Assembly (NCBI RefSeq): GCF_947499265.1
Contig: NZ_CANMNK010000005.1
Location: 124,001-188,000 of the forward strand
Origin: an uncultured Roseobacter sp.
GTDB lineage: Bacteria > Pseudomonadota > Alphaproteobacteria > Rhodobacterales > Rhodobacteraceae
Direction: 5' to 3'
Length of the DNA stretch: 64,000 nucleotides
In this document: one piece after another, positions 56,694 to 64,000 of the stretch
Layout: the number at the start of each line of letters is the position of its first letter
How positions within the stretch are numbered: position 1 is the first letter of the stretch
Position numbers and translations under genes: made by a program
The notes under the pieces: model-generated
What the model saw: only the letters and a program-made list of their open reading frames with translations
Database searches by the model: none
Told to the model about the DNA's origin: nothing

Positions 56694-57647
56694 TCAGACC
56701 TTGTTGGGCGGCGCTTCCCCTGCAAAGAAGGCCTTGAGGTTATTGACGGTCATCATCCCCATGTCTTCGCGCACTTCCAGCGCGGCGGTGCCGATGTGCG
56801 GCAGCAACACGACGTTTTCCATCGCCTTCAGCGCATCCGGCACGGCAGGTTCGAATTCATAGACATCCAGACCGGCCCCGCCAATCTGACCTGACGCAAG
56901 CGCGCTGATCAGGGCCGCTTCCTCGACCACATTACCGCGCGCAATGTTGATCAGATGCGCATGGCCCTGCATGGCGGCCAGGACATCTGCATTGATCAGG
57001 TGATGGGTCTCGTCCCCGCCCGGCACCGCGATCACCAACACATCAACGGCCGCGACCAGGGCCAGCAGGCTGTCCTTTTGCTCCGCCGGGAAATCGAGCG
57101 TTTTCGCGGACCGGCTGTGGTAGGCCACATTCATGCCAAATCCGAAATGGCAGCGTCGCGCGATGGCCTGGCCAATACGCCCCATGCCGACGATACCGAC
57201 TGTCTTGCCACCCAGGTGCATGCCCAGCAGTTGGGTCGGATGCCAACCATCCCAATGGCCCGCGCGCACCATACGTTCGCCTTCGCCGGCACGGCGCGCG
57301 CTCATCAGCATCAAGGTCATCGCGGTATCGGCGGTTGCATCCGTGACCGCACCCGGCGTGTTTGTGACGGTCAGCCCTGAGGCCGCAGCTGCATCCACAT
57401 CAATGTGGTTATACCCCACCCCGAAATTCGCGAGGATCTGGCAGCGCCACGCAGGTTCTGCGGCAAAAATCTCTGCCGTGAACATATCGCCCAGCGTCGG
57501 CACAACACCATCATAGTCGCTGAGCGCCGCGCGCATCTCTTCAACGGTTAGGGGCGTCGTCATGGGCCGCACGGTCAGATCAAAAAGCGCCGCCGCAGCC
57601 GCTTGTACGCTGTCCGGCAAAGGCCGGGTCATGAAAACCTTGGTCAA
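56694..57647 (-). CDS. D-2-hydroxyacid dehydrogenase (glyoxylate reductase type)
   Basis: A 317-residue NAD(P)-dependent dehydrogenase. Rossmann motif 'KTVGIVGMGRIGQAIARRC' (about 148-166); Arg in 'NIARGNVV', Glu in 'YEFEPAVP' and His in 'LLPHIGTAAL' form the D-2-hydroxyacid active site. Similar proteins reduce glyoxylate or hydroxypyruvate (GhrB/GyaR). It is the third gene of the proC-csaA-dehydrogenase operon, overlapping csaA by four bases, and its end converges on tdk with a four-base gap. Confidence 0.9.
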   Translation of the reverse strand: MTKVFMTRPLPDSVQAAAAALFDLTVRPMTTPLTVEEMRAALSDYDGVVPTLGDMFTAEIFAAEPAWRCQILANFGVGYNHIDVDAAAASGLTVTNTPGAVTDATADTAMTLMLMSARRAGEGERMVRAGHWDGWHPTQLLGMHLGGKTVGIVGMGRIGQAIARRCHFGFGMNVAYHSRSAKTLDFPAEQKDSLLALVAAVDVLVIAVPGGDETHHLINADVLAAMQGHAHLINIARGNVVEEAALISALASGQIGGAGLDVYEFEPAVPDALKAMENVVLLPHIGTAALEVREDMGMMTVNNLKAFFAGEAPPNKV

Positions 57648-57982
57648 TGCATTCGCCCTCCTCCGGGCACTTCAATATCCGGTGTGATCAATACGATTTC
57701 GCCGGTGTCATCCGGCAGGCCAAGCACCAGCACTTCTGACATGAAGGGGCCGATTTGCCGTGGCGGGAAATTCACCACCGCCAGGACCTGTTTCCCAACA
57801 AGCGCCTCGGGCGTGTAATGCGCGGTGACCTGTGCAGAAGACTTGCGCTCGCCGATCTCATCTCCGAAATCGATCCACATCTTGATGGCGGGTTTGCGCG
57901 CCTCGGGAAAGGGTTCGGCGCGCAGCACCGTGCCACACCGCACATCGACCTTCAAAAATTCGTCAAAGCTGATGTTATCCAT
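57644..57982 (-). CDS. csaA: CsaA-type tRNA-binding protein
   Basis: A 112-residue OB-fold protein of the tRNA-binding domain group: 'FLKVDVRCGTVLRAEPFPEARKPAIKMWIDFGDEIGERKSSAQVTAHY' and 'GKQVLAVVNFPPRQIGPFMSEVLVLGL'. CsaA proteins bind tRNA and have chaperone-like activity in protein export. The ATG at 57982 (family start 'MDNISFDEFLKVD') is used; the frame runs 25 codons back into proC. It overlaps proC by 8 bases and the dehydrogenase by 4. Confidence 0.9.
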   Translation of the reverse strand: MDNISFDEFLKVDVRCGTVLRAEPFPEARKPAIKMWIDFGDEIGERKSSAQVTAHYTPEALVGKQVLAVVNFPPRQIGPFMSEVLVLGLPDDTGEIVLITPDIEVPGGGRMH

Positions 57983-58790
57983 TTGCCAACTCCCGTGATC
58001 TGTCAGTGGCCGCTTTGACCGCGCGCGCCAACAGCGCAGGAAAGCCGGTCTCTTCATCCATCAGAACCTCAAGCGCTGCCTGCGTCGTGCCATTGGGCGA
58101 GGTGACATTGATGCGCAATTGCGTTGGGTCCTCCTGCGCAGATTGTGCAAGCGCGCCAGCACCGGCCACCGTTGCCTTGGCCAATTGCATCGACAGATCG
58201 GCAGGCAGCCCCTGTGCTGCGCCGGCGGCCGCCAGTGTTTCGATCATGTGAAAGACATAGGCCGGTCCTGATCCACTGACCCCGGTGACCGCATCGATCT
58301 GGCTTTCGGTCTCCAGGCGGACAACCTCACCGACCGCGCTCAAAAGGGCTTCTGCCTCATCAAGGGCCGCAGCCTCCACAACCGAATTGCCGACAATTGC
58401 GGTGATGCCGCGCGAGATCGCAGCTGGCGTATTGGGCATGGCACGCACAATTGGCGTTTGCACGCCCAGGATGCTCTCGAAAGTGGCGATCGTGATCCCG
58501 GCCGCAACGCTGACAAAGACGGTTGTGCCATTGCCCATGGCTTTGAGTGTTGGCAACGCATCGGCCATCATCTGAGGTTTCACCGCCACCAGAACAACCG
58601 CGGGGGCCGCTGGCAGGGAGTCGCCGAGATGCACGCCAGTCGATGTCAGCCAGTCGGAAGGATTTGGGTCAACCACCCAGACGGAGGAGGCGGGCAAACC
58701 CTTCGCAAGCCACCCGGCAAGCATCGCAGAGCCCATCTTGCCGCAGCCCAACAGGACAAGGCCGCTTTGCGCAATACGACTGTCTTTCAT
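57975..58790 (-). CDS. proC: Pyrroline-5-carboxylate reductase
   Basis: A 271-residue NAD(P)H enzyme, the last step of proline synthesis. 'LVLLGCGKMGSAMLAGWL' (about 11-28) is the dinucleotide motif; 'VRAMPNTPAAISRGITAIV' and 'VTGVSGSGPAYVFHMIETLAAAG' form the substrate/dimer part. The ATG at 58790 ('MKDSRIAQS') is used. First gene of a three-gene overlapping operon with csaA and a hydroxyacid dehydrogenase. Confidence 0.94.
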   Translation of the reverse strand: MKDSRIAQSGLVLLGCGKMGSAMLAGWLAKGLPASSVWVVDPNPSDWLTSTGVHLGDSLPAAPAVVLVAVKPQMMADALPTLKAMGNGTTVFVSVAAGITIATFESILGVQTPIVRAMPNTPAAISRGITAIVGNSVVEAAALDEAEALLSAVGEVVRLETESQIDAVTGVSGSGPAYVFHMIETLAAAGAAQGLPADLSMQLAKATVAGAGALAQSAQEDPTQLRINVTSPNGTTQAALEVLMDEETGFPALLARAVKAATDRSRELANG

Positions 58791-58826
58791 GTGATACCCC
58801 CGCACCTTTCGCGTCAGGGGTGAGTG

Positions 58827-59327
58827 TTACGCGCGACCGTAGGCCTCTGCAATGGCGACCTGCAGCGCCTGCGTTGGTGTCTGGTTGCCCCAGACCAGCA
58901 ATTGCATCGCGGGATAGTACCGCTCAGCACTCATCACCGCAGCCCCGATCATCGTATCGATCTGATCGGCGCTGGCCACATGACCACCCGCCAGCACCAG
59001 GCCATAGCGGTAGACCATCAGCTTTTGTTCGTCCCAATAGGTAAAGGCACCTGCCCAGCACTGGTCATTCACGTGATTGAGCAACTCGTATAGCTCGGGC
59101 AGTTTTTCCTCTGGCGGCTCCATGTCGAAGGTGCAGATCATGCGCAGCGTCTCATCATAGGCCGACCAGGCCAGCGTTAGGGAATAGGTGCGCCACTGGC
59201 CTTCCACGGCCATCGCGATCTGCTCGTCCGAAATACGGTCGAAATCCCAATCATGATGGGTTGCAAGATGCTCTACAATGTCGATGGGGTGAATATCGTC
59301 TTCCAGATACTGCTCTGACAGGGCCAT
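58827..59327 (-). CDS. YbjN-domain protein
   Basis: A 166-residue cytosolic protein of the YbjN/sensory-transduction-regulator-like family: 'DWDFDRISDEQIAMAVEGQWRTYSLTLAWSAYDETLRMICTFDMEPPEEKLPELYELLNHVNDQCWAGAFTYWDEQKLMVYRYGL' is characteristic. ATG 59327 is preceded by GAGG; earlier codons are trimmed. In other bacteria YbjN relatives affect motility, toxin levels and stress responses. It lies upstream of proC (36-base gap); its own 5' region carries a CtrA-like box and a long palindrome. Confidence 0.85.
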   Translation of the reverse strand: MALSEQYLEDDIHPIDIVEHLATHHDWDFDRISDEQIAMAVEGQWRTYSLTLAWSAYDETLRMICTFDMEPPEEKLPELYELLNHVNDQCWAGAFTYWDEQKLMVYRYGLVLAGGHVASADQIDTMIGAAVMSAERYYPAMQLLVWGNQTPTQALQVAIAEAYGRA

Positions 59328-59519
59328 GATGCCACCTCTTTTTATCGCGCTAGCGCTGCGGACCGGTGACGGCCCCAAAGCTAGGCGCCTGCTCTACAGA
59401 CCGGGGCGATCCCCCGTGCCCATACCAGATATGGTGCGGTGTGAAATGCGCTGTGGCAACCCCTATTCTTGTGGGTAACCGCAATAAGTTGTGGATGTTT
59501 GGGATTTCGGCGCAAAATG

Positions 59520-59542
59520 TCACCAATCGTAACGATTGGTGA
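59520..59542. promoter_or_regulatory. 23-base perfect palindrome upstream of ybjN-like gene
   Basis: TCACCAATCGT, one A, then its exact complement ACGATTGGTGA: eleven-base arms, the most extended symmetrical site in the window. It lies in the 301-base gap between ybjN-like and ubiK. Confidence 0.55.
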
Positions 59543-59548
59543 TCGTGC

Positions 59549-59563
59549 TTAACCAGATCTTAA
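59549..59563. promoter_or_regulatory. CtrA-like box
   Basis: TTAA, seven bases (CCAGATC), TTAA at 59549-59563, a perfect fit to the alphaproteobacterial CtrA full site; a further TTAAC follows at 59570-59574. It sits just after the long palindrome. Confidence 0.5.
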
Positions 59564-59576
59564 CTGAGGTTAACCC

Positions 59577-59599
59577 AAAAAGCGGCCAAAAGGGCCGCT
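59577..59599 (-). terminator. Terminator of ubiK
   Basis: AGCGGCC (59581-59587) pairs with GGCCGCT (59593-59599) around a five-base loop; on the minus strand four to five Ts follow. It lies 30 bases past the ubiK stop. Confidence 0.75.
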
Positions 59600-59628
59600 G
59601 GTGCTTCGTCATCACGGTAGATTTTGGG

Positions 59629-59871
59629 TCAGTCTTTCGCGTCCAACGCGTCGAGACGGGCCTTGAGCGCTTCGTTTTCTTCGCGGGCCTTCTGTGCCAT
59701 CGCGCGGACCGCATCAAATTCTTCCCGCGTGACAAAATCACGATCCGCAAGCCAGCGATCCATCATGCTCTTCATCGCGGTTTCGGCCTCATCGCGTGCG
59801 CCTTGGGCCACGCCCATCGCATTTGTCATCAACTGCGAGATATCGTCGAAAATCTTATTGCGCGTTTGCAT
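59629..59871 (-). CDS. ubiK: BMFP/UbiK-type accessory factor
   Basis: An 80-residue protein with a helical N-terminus ('[52 protein letters not shown]') and a C-terminal coiled coil ('[21 protein letters not shown]'). This is the layout of membrane fusogenic BMFP proteins/UbiK, an accessory factor of ubiquinone synthesis that binds membranes and UbiJ. ATG 59871 chosen as the start of the family. Own terminator; divergent from lgt. Confidence 0.8.
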   Translation of the reverse strand: MQTRNKIFDDISQLMTNAMGVAQGARDEAETAMKSMMDRWLADRDFVTREEFDAVRAMAQKAREENEALKARLDALDAKD

Positions 59872-59965
59872 CTGTCGCCTCCGGCTGTTCACAAATGACA
59901 TATGGTGGCAAACTGCGGCCGCTGCAAGGTTGACTTCCACGCCTCACCGCCCGAAAGGATGCGCC

Positions 59966-60850
59966 ATGCGTGCTCTGCTGCCTTTCCCCGACATCTCGCC
60001 GGAGATCTTTTCGATCTCCATTTTTGGTTTCGAGCTGGCACTGCGCTGGTACGCACTGGCCTATATTGTCGGCATCCTGATCGGCTGGCGGCTGGTGGTG
60101 CGCGCGGTCAGAACGCAACGCCTTTGGCAAGACAACAGCCCGGTCATGACAACCCAACAGATCGAAGATTTGCTGACCTGGGTGATTATTGGCGTGATCC
60201 TCGGCGGACGGCTGGGTTACGTCGCCTTTTACCAACCGGCCTATTATCTGCAGCACCCGGCTGAAATCCTCGCGGTCTGGCAGGGCGGCATGGCTTTCCA
60301 CGGTGGCTTGCTGGGCGTAATCCTTGCCGGCTTGATCTACACCTGGCGCCATAGCATTCCCCGGCTGAGTGCTGCCGACATCATGGCATTGGGCGTGCCG
60401 CCGGGGCTGTTGCTGGGACGCATTGCGAATTTCATCAACGCCGAGCTTTGGGGCCGCCCGACGGATCTGCCATGGGGCGTGGCCTTTCCGACCGAAGCTG
60501 CGCAATACTGCCCGGATGTGGTCGGCATCTGCGCGCGCCACCCCTCGCAACTTTACGAGGCGGCGCTTGAAGGTTTGCTTTTGGGCGCAGTCCTCATCTG
60601 GCTGGTCTGGCGCTCCGGCGCCCTGAAAACACCGGGGCTGGTGGCTGGCGTCTTCTTTGCGGGCTATGGCATGGCGCGGTTCGCGGTCGAATTCGTCCGC
60701 CAGCCCGATGCTCAATTTATCACAGACGGCAACCCGCTGGGACTGGCATGGCATATAGGCGGATGGGGGCTGACGATGGGTCAAATCCTTTCGCTCCCCA
60801 TGATCTTGCTGGGCATTTGGCTTGTTTCCAGAGCCCGCCGGATGTCATGA
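59966..60850 (+). CDS. lgt: Prolipoprotein diacylglyceryl transferase
   Basis: A 294-residue inner-membrane enzyme that attaches diacylglycerol to the lipobox Cys of prolipoproteins. About seven membrane segments; '[18 protein letters not shown]' holds the conserved His, and '[24 protein letters not shown]' the Arg-rich signature. The ATG at 59966 is used after AAAGGA; the frame is open far upstream but antisense to ubiK. Its stop overlaps the MidA gene start by four bases. It acts on the lipoproteins encoded at 32.0 and 53.8 kb, among others. Confidence 0.95.
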   Translation: MRALLPFPDISPEIFSISIFGFELALRWYALAYIVGILIGWRLVVRAVRTQRLWQDNSPVMTTQQIEDLLTWVIIGVILGGRLGYVAFYQPAYYLQHPAEILAVWQGGMAFHGGLLGVILAGLIYTWRHSIPRLSAADIMALGVPPGLLLGRIANFINAELWGRPTDLPWGVAFPTEAAQYCPDVVGICARHPSQLYEAALEGLLLGAVLIWLVWRSGALKTPGLVAGVFFAGYGMARFAVEFVRQPDAQFITDGNPLGLAWHIGGWGLTMGQILSLPMILLGIWLVSRARRMS

Positions 60851-61905
60851 GCCTGCGCGACCGTCTTTGTGCCCGCATCGCCGCGCAGGGCCCCATCTCT
60901 CTGGCCGACTACATGGCCGACTGTCTGCTGCATCCCGAGTTCGGATATTACACAACCGGCCTGCCCATCGGTGCAGCGGGTGATTTTATCACGGCACCGG
61001 AGATCAGTCAGATGTTCGGGGAACTCATCGGGCTTTGTCTGGCGCAGGCCTGGATGGACCAGGGGAGCCCCGACCGGTTCACATTGGCTGAATTGGGACC
61101 GGGTCGCGGCACCCTGATGGCGGATCTGCTGCGTGCCACGCGCGGTGTCCCGGGGTTTCATGACGCCGCTGATATCTTTCTGATCGAAGCCTCCGCGCCA
61201 CTCGCCGCCCAGCAAAGGCAGGCCCTGGCGGACCATAGCGTCAGCCACAAGGCTCATGTCGACGCACTCCCGGACGGCCCCTTGTTTGTCGTGGCAAACG
61301 AGTTTTTCGACGCACTGCCGATCCGGCAATTCACGCGCGCTGAAAGCCACTGGCGCGAAACCCAGATCGGCGCGCAGGATGGGGTTTTGACGCTGGGCCT
61401 CGGCCCCGAACTGCCGCAACCCGCGCTCGCCGACCGGCTGGGCGACACCCGCGCAGGTGACGTGATCGAATATGCACCCTTTGCGGCGCCGATAATCGAC
61501 ACGCTGGGCAGCCGGATCGCGCGGCACGGGGGGGCTGGTCTTATCATAGATTACGGCGATTGGCACAGCCTGGGAGACACCTTTCAGGCCCTGCAAAACC
61601 ATCAGCCGGTTGACCCTTTGGCGGAGCCTGGTCGGGCGGACCTCACCGCACATGTGGATTTTGAAGCCCTGGCCGTCGCAGCACCCTGCCCGACAACCCG
61701 CCTGACGCCGCAGGGCGTTTTTCTGGAACGCCTCGGGATTACCCAGCGCGCGCAAGCGTTGGCTGCAGGTTTGAACGGCACCGCCCTCGACCGGCACATC
61801 GCCGCGTATCGGCGCTTGACGCACCGGGATGAAATGGGAAACCTGTTCAAAGTAATTGGCCTGTTTCCCAAAGACAGCCCACCGCCGCCTGGGTTGGAGA
61901 TATGA
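60847..61905 (+). CDS. MidA/NDUFAF7-type protein arginine methyltransferase
   Basis: A 352-residue SAM-dependent methyltransferase of the DUF185/MidA group: '[35 protein letters not shown]', '[19 protein letters not shown]' as the SAM loop, and '[15 protein letters not shown]' followed by '[11 protein letters not shown]'. The eukaryotic relative methylates an Arg of complex I subunit NDUFS2 during assembly, so a role in NADH dehydrogenase maturation is expected. Coupled to lgt (ATGA) and to pgeF (four bases). Confidence 0.9.
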   Translation: MSLRDRLCARIAAQGPISLADYMADCLLHPEFGYYTTGLPIGAAGDFITAPEISQMFGELIGLCLAQAWMDQGSPDRFTLAELGPGRGTLMADLLRATRGVPGFHDAADIFLIEASAPLAAQQRQALADHSVSHKAHVDALPDGPLFVVANEFFDALPIRQFTRAESHWRETQIGAQDGVLTLGLGPELPQPALADRLGDTRAGDVIEYAPFAAPIIDTLGSRIARHGGAGLIIDYGDWHSLGDTFQALQNHQPVDPLAEPGRADLTAHVDFEALAVAAPCPTTRLTPQGVFLERLGITQRAQALAAGLNGTALDRHIAAYRRLTHRDEMGNLFKVIGLFPKDSPPPPGLEI

Positions 61906-62657
61906 CGCTCGAAATTTTGACCTCTGAAAGCCTCGCGTCTGTCCGACATGGCTTTTTCACGCGGCGCGGTGGCGCATCGTCCGGCGTTTTTGCCGGGCTG
62001 AACTGTGGGCAAGGCAGTTCCGATCAATCCGAAATCGTCGCGATCAACCGCGCCCGTGTTGCAAAGGCCATGGGCGTGCCGCCTGAAAATCTGCTCAGCG
62101 TGCATCAGGTGCATTCAGCAACCGCTGTCACGGTGGCGGATACCTTTGAGGAAAAACCCCGCGCTGATGCGATGGTCACGAACACACCGGGTTTGGCCCT
62201 GTCGATCCTGACCGCCGACTGCCAGCCGGTTCTCTTTGCCGATACGGACGCCGGCGTCATCGGTGCCGCCCACGCAGGATGGCGCGGCAGCCTGGAAGGC
62301 ATCCTAGAGGCAACCATTGATGCAATGTGTACCCTGGGCGCGAGCCGCGACGCGACTGTAGCGGTGATTGGCCCCGCCATCTCCCAGCGCGCCTATGAAG
62401 TCGGCCCTGAGTTTTTCGAGATTTTCCTTACCGACGATCCGGGCAACGCCCGTTTCTTTGCCAATGGCCGGGAAGACCGTATGCACTTTGACCTTCCCGG
62501 ATACGGGCTGCACCGCTTGCGCAATGCTGGAATTGCATCCGCAGAATGGACACGACACTGCACCTACGCCGATCCGGATCGCTTTTATTCTTATCGTCGC
62601 ACGACACATGAAAAAGAGGCGGACTACGGTCGCCTGATTGCCGCCATCACATTGTGA
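61902..62657 (+). CDS. pgeF: Peptidoglycan editing factor / purine nucleoside phosphorylase (PgeF, YfiH family)
   Basis: A 251-residue protein of the DUF152 (multicopper oxidase-like laccase domain) family. Metal residues: His in 'VHQVHSATAV', Cys in 'LTADCQPVLFAD' and His in 'GAAHAGWRGSLEGILEATI'; 'RRTTHEKEADYGRLIAAI' ends it. The family has adenosine/purine nucleoside phosphorylase activity and in E. coli edits L-Ser out of peptidoglycan precursors. Third gene of the lgt-midA-pgeF string. Confidence 0.9.
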   Translation: MTLEILTSESLASVRHGFFTRRGGASSGVFAGLNCGQGSSDQSEIVAINRARVAKAMGVPPENLLSVHQVHSATAVTVADTFEEKPRADAMVTNTPGLALSILTADCQPVLFADTDAGVIGAAHAGWRGSLEGILEATIDAMCTLGASRDATVAVIGPAISQRAYEVGPEFFEIFLTDDPGNARFFANGREDRMHFDLPGYGLHRLRNAGIASAEWTRHCTYADPDRFYSYRRTTHEKEADYGRLIAAITL

Positions 62658-62951
62658 AACATCTGTGAACTGGGCGAGAATTCGGCACATCTCGCCGCTT
62701 CATCGCCGCATTCTGCGTCAACAATCCGCATCTTCTGGCATGATTGGCGTCGATTCAAACCCCTGATGTGGCGTTTTCCTCTTAAAAATAAGCGCGCACT
62801 CCAATTGCGGCAAATTCTGCGCAATTTGCTGAATTACGGCGAAAGTTTTTCGAAAATTTTTTTCAGTTGGTCAAAAAGCGGCCAGAATGGCCTGCCAGTT
62901 TGATCATCAACAAGAGGCAAACGCCCAGATCAACATTGAGCAGGAAAACCG

Positions 62952-63098
62952 ATGCACACCAATAAACGCTTTATCAAATCAGTCGTCGAAGCGGCCGCAC
63001 AAGCAGACGTCGAAATGCCATGGGCACGCGGCAAACGTCGGGCAGCCTTTGTCGCAAAACGCGCAGAGGCACAGAAAACATCACGCAAAACAGGCTAA
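62952..63098 (+). CDS. 48-residue basic protein
   Basis: ATG at 62952 after AGGAAAA, 48 codons to a TAA at 63096: 'MHTNKRFIKSVVEAAAQADV', then 'EMPWARGKRRAAFVAKRAEA' and a Lys/Arg/Thr-rich tail. No cysteine and no membrane segment; predicted a single amphipathic helix with a basic end. Peptides of this type are recurrent in Rhodobacteraceae in my memory, but without known role. A terminator follows. The 294 bases before it, up to pgeF, show nothing else I can name apart from an AT-rich promoter-like stretch near 62840-62870. Confidence 0.7.
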   Translation: MHTNKRFIKSVVEAAAQADVEMPWARGKRRAAFVAKRAEAQKTSRKTG

Positions 63099-63150
63099 TA
63101 AGAAGGCCACCTCCAGGGTTATCTCTGGAAAAAAGAACCCTCCAATGGAA

Positions 63151-63187
63151 ACGCCCCCAGCTTCGAATCGCCGGGGGCGTTCTCGTT
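63151..63187 (+). terminator. Terminator after the 48-residue gene
   Basis: ACGCCCCC (63151-63158) pairs with GGGGGCGT (63173-63180) around a 14-base loop, then TTCTCGTTT. Confidence 0.7.
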
Positions 63188-63401
63188 TGGAATGTGGCAA
63201 ACTTTGCAGATAACGGGAAACAAACCCTGTGAAACCACAAAAACTATGTCCCCGCCTCGGCCAATCGAGCCCGTACTTTGACACGCTCTGACTGACGAAG
63301 GTATTTTGAGAGATCAAAGAACACGAAAGTACGCGTCCCGTCCTTTCCGTGTGCGTCGGTGGGGCCGACATGGAATGCGACCAACTTGAAAAGCGGATTG
63401 T

Positions 63402-64000
63402 ATGAAGTCCAAGTTCCCCAATGCCACTGGTTCGGCATCCCCCCGGTCTGCAGATGTGCCGTCTGACCCCGTTCAAAACACACTTGGTGTTCGCATCGCC
63501 GATATTGCAGCGCTGCGCACCGATGGCAGCATTGTGATCGGACAACGCAAAATACCCAGTCTGCCCCTGTTCGATGAGGCATTTTCCGCTTTTGCGCATG
63601 GGACAAATTTGCAATCGGATAAGGGCCCGATCGCAATCGAGGATTTGCAACCTGGCGATCGTTTGTTGACCGCTGACGGCGGATCCAGTGAAATTTCGTG
63701 GATTGGGTCTTCTACGTTCATGCCCTCGGACAAGGGCAATTTCACGCCGCTGACACGCATCATGGCCGATAGTTTTGGGGTCAGCAGGCCGGACAGTTTT
63801 CTGAGCCTCGGCCCGGCAGCGCGCCTGTTGCAGACGCCTGCGCATTTACGCAGCGAGGTGGGTGAAAAACGTGTGTTTACCCCTGCCCGCGCGTTTGTCG
63901 ATGGTGTGAATGTCATCGAGGTCACGCCGCCGACACCGATCCGCATGTTTCACGTGTGCCTGCAGCGTCATGCGGCCGTTATTGCCGGTGGTTTGGAGAT
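63402..64000 (+). CDS. Hint-domain protein, 3' end cut by window
   Basis: ATG at 63402, frame open to the window end (199 residues visible, no stop). After a Ser/Pro-rich start comes 'RTDGSIVIGQRKIPSLPLFDEAFSAFAHGT', then the Hint block 'PIAIEDLQPGDRLLTADGGSSEISWIGSS' (about 86-114) and 'FHVCLQRHAAVIAGGLE'. The layout matches Rhodobacterales Hint proteins with a beta-rich N-terminal part; the residue at the cleavage position ('AHGT') is not Cys or Ser. Size of the missing part unknown. Confidence 0.75.
   Translation, partial: MKSKFPNATGSASPRSADVPSDPVQNTLGVRIADIAALRTDGSIVIGQRKIPSLPLFDEAFSAFAHGTNLQSDKGPIAIEDLQPGDRLLTADGGSSEISWIGSSTFMPSDKGNFTPLTRIMADSFGVSRPDSFLSLGPAARLLQTPAHLRSEVGEKRVFTPARAFVDGVNVIEVTPPTPIRMFHVCLQRHAAVIAGGLE

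Noticed and set aside
63151..63180. TTCGAATC between GC arms, resembling a tRNA T-arm
   Set aside because: No acceptor stem, D-arm or anticodon arm around it; it is the loop of a terminator.
63244..63438. 64-codon minus-strand frame (MPNQWHWGTWTSYNP...) in the gap before the right-edge Hint gene
   Set aside because: Reads fairly protein-like and fills a gap, but it has no clear RBS, overlaps the Hint start and matches nothing I know; left out pending proof.

Overview
The window looks like chromosomal DNA of an alphaproteobacterium of the Roseobacter group (Rhodobacterales). This rests on the family repertoire: BciB-like protein, Hint-domain proteins, a VPLPA/PEP-CTERM-type anchor, tandem MerR regulators beside beta-oxidation genes, paired PaaI thioesterases, prpE, hyuA/hyuB and a CtrA-like TTAA-N7-TTAA box. 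GC is high, genes are dense and many are coupled by ATGA overlaps. I see no rRNA, tRNA, IS element, prophage, integrase or CRISPR array. This is core and lightly accessory chromosome rather than a genomic island. Both ends cut a gene: a SnoaL/NTF2-like protein at base 1 and a Hint-domain protein at base 64000.

Layout. 1-10 kb: gcdH with a divergent LysR regulator, a cupredoxin-fold protein without copper ligands, an SRAP protein, a periplasmic 5'-nucleotidase, DUF952-pyrD, and a PaaI-PaaI-MATE operon. 9.8-19.3 kb: two tandem MerR regulators, then a fatty-acid beta-oxidation block (two acyl-CoA dehydrogenases, GST, fadA, a protein made of two tandem NTF2-like domains, fadB) ending in a strong terminator. 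19.3-24.4 kb: Hint protein, sulfotransferase, acyl-CoA synthetase and two Rhodobacterales-type proteins of unknown function. 24.5-28.1 kb: cdd-deoA-deoB and upp, for pyrimidine/deoxynucleoside salvage. 28.2-34.4 kb: a VOC-cupin fusion divergent from maeB with a perfect operator-like palindrome between them, a lipoprotein and prpE. 34.4-40.2 kb: LysR-hyuA-hyuB-SDR and a csbD stress gene. 40.4-42 kb: a translationally coupled trio of two Cys-bearing secreted proteins and a Sco-type protein. 42-52.5 kb: bciB-like/nadK, glyA, cupin, YHYH protein, hydrolase, VPLPA-CTERM protein and carB. 52.5-64 kb: a degenerate receiver protein divergent from a Crp/Fnr regulator, a FabH-like synthase, tdk behind a hairpin-rich leader, a proC-csaA-dehydrogenase operon, ybjN-like, ubiK, lgt-midA-pgeF, and a 48-residue protein.

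How it fits together. Much of the window serves acyl-CoA and short-chain acid catabolism: glutaryl-CoA, fatty acids and propionate, with C4 acids leaving through malic enzyme. A second theme is pyrimidines, both de novo (pyrD, carB) and salvage (upp, cdd, deoA, deoB, tdk, 5'-nucleotidase). The least explained items are the Cys-rich/Sco trio at 40.4-42 kb, the duplicated NTF2 protein coupled to fadB, four related GTTTCC palindromes between 44.0 and 48.1 kb, the three-hairpin leader before tdk, a REP-like element present twice, and the pseudo-receiver beside the Crp/Fnr gene. Functions come from recognising families in the translations; no database search was run.
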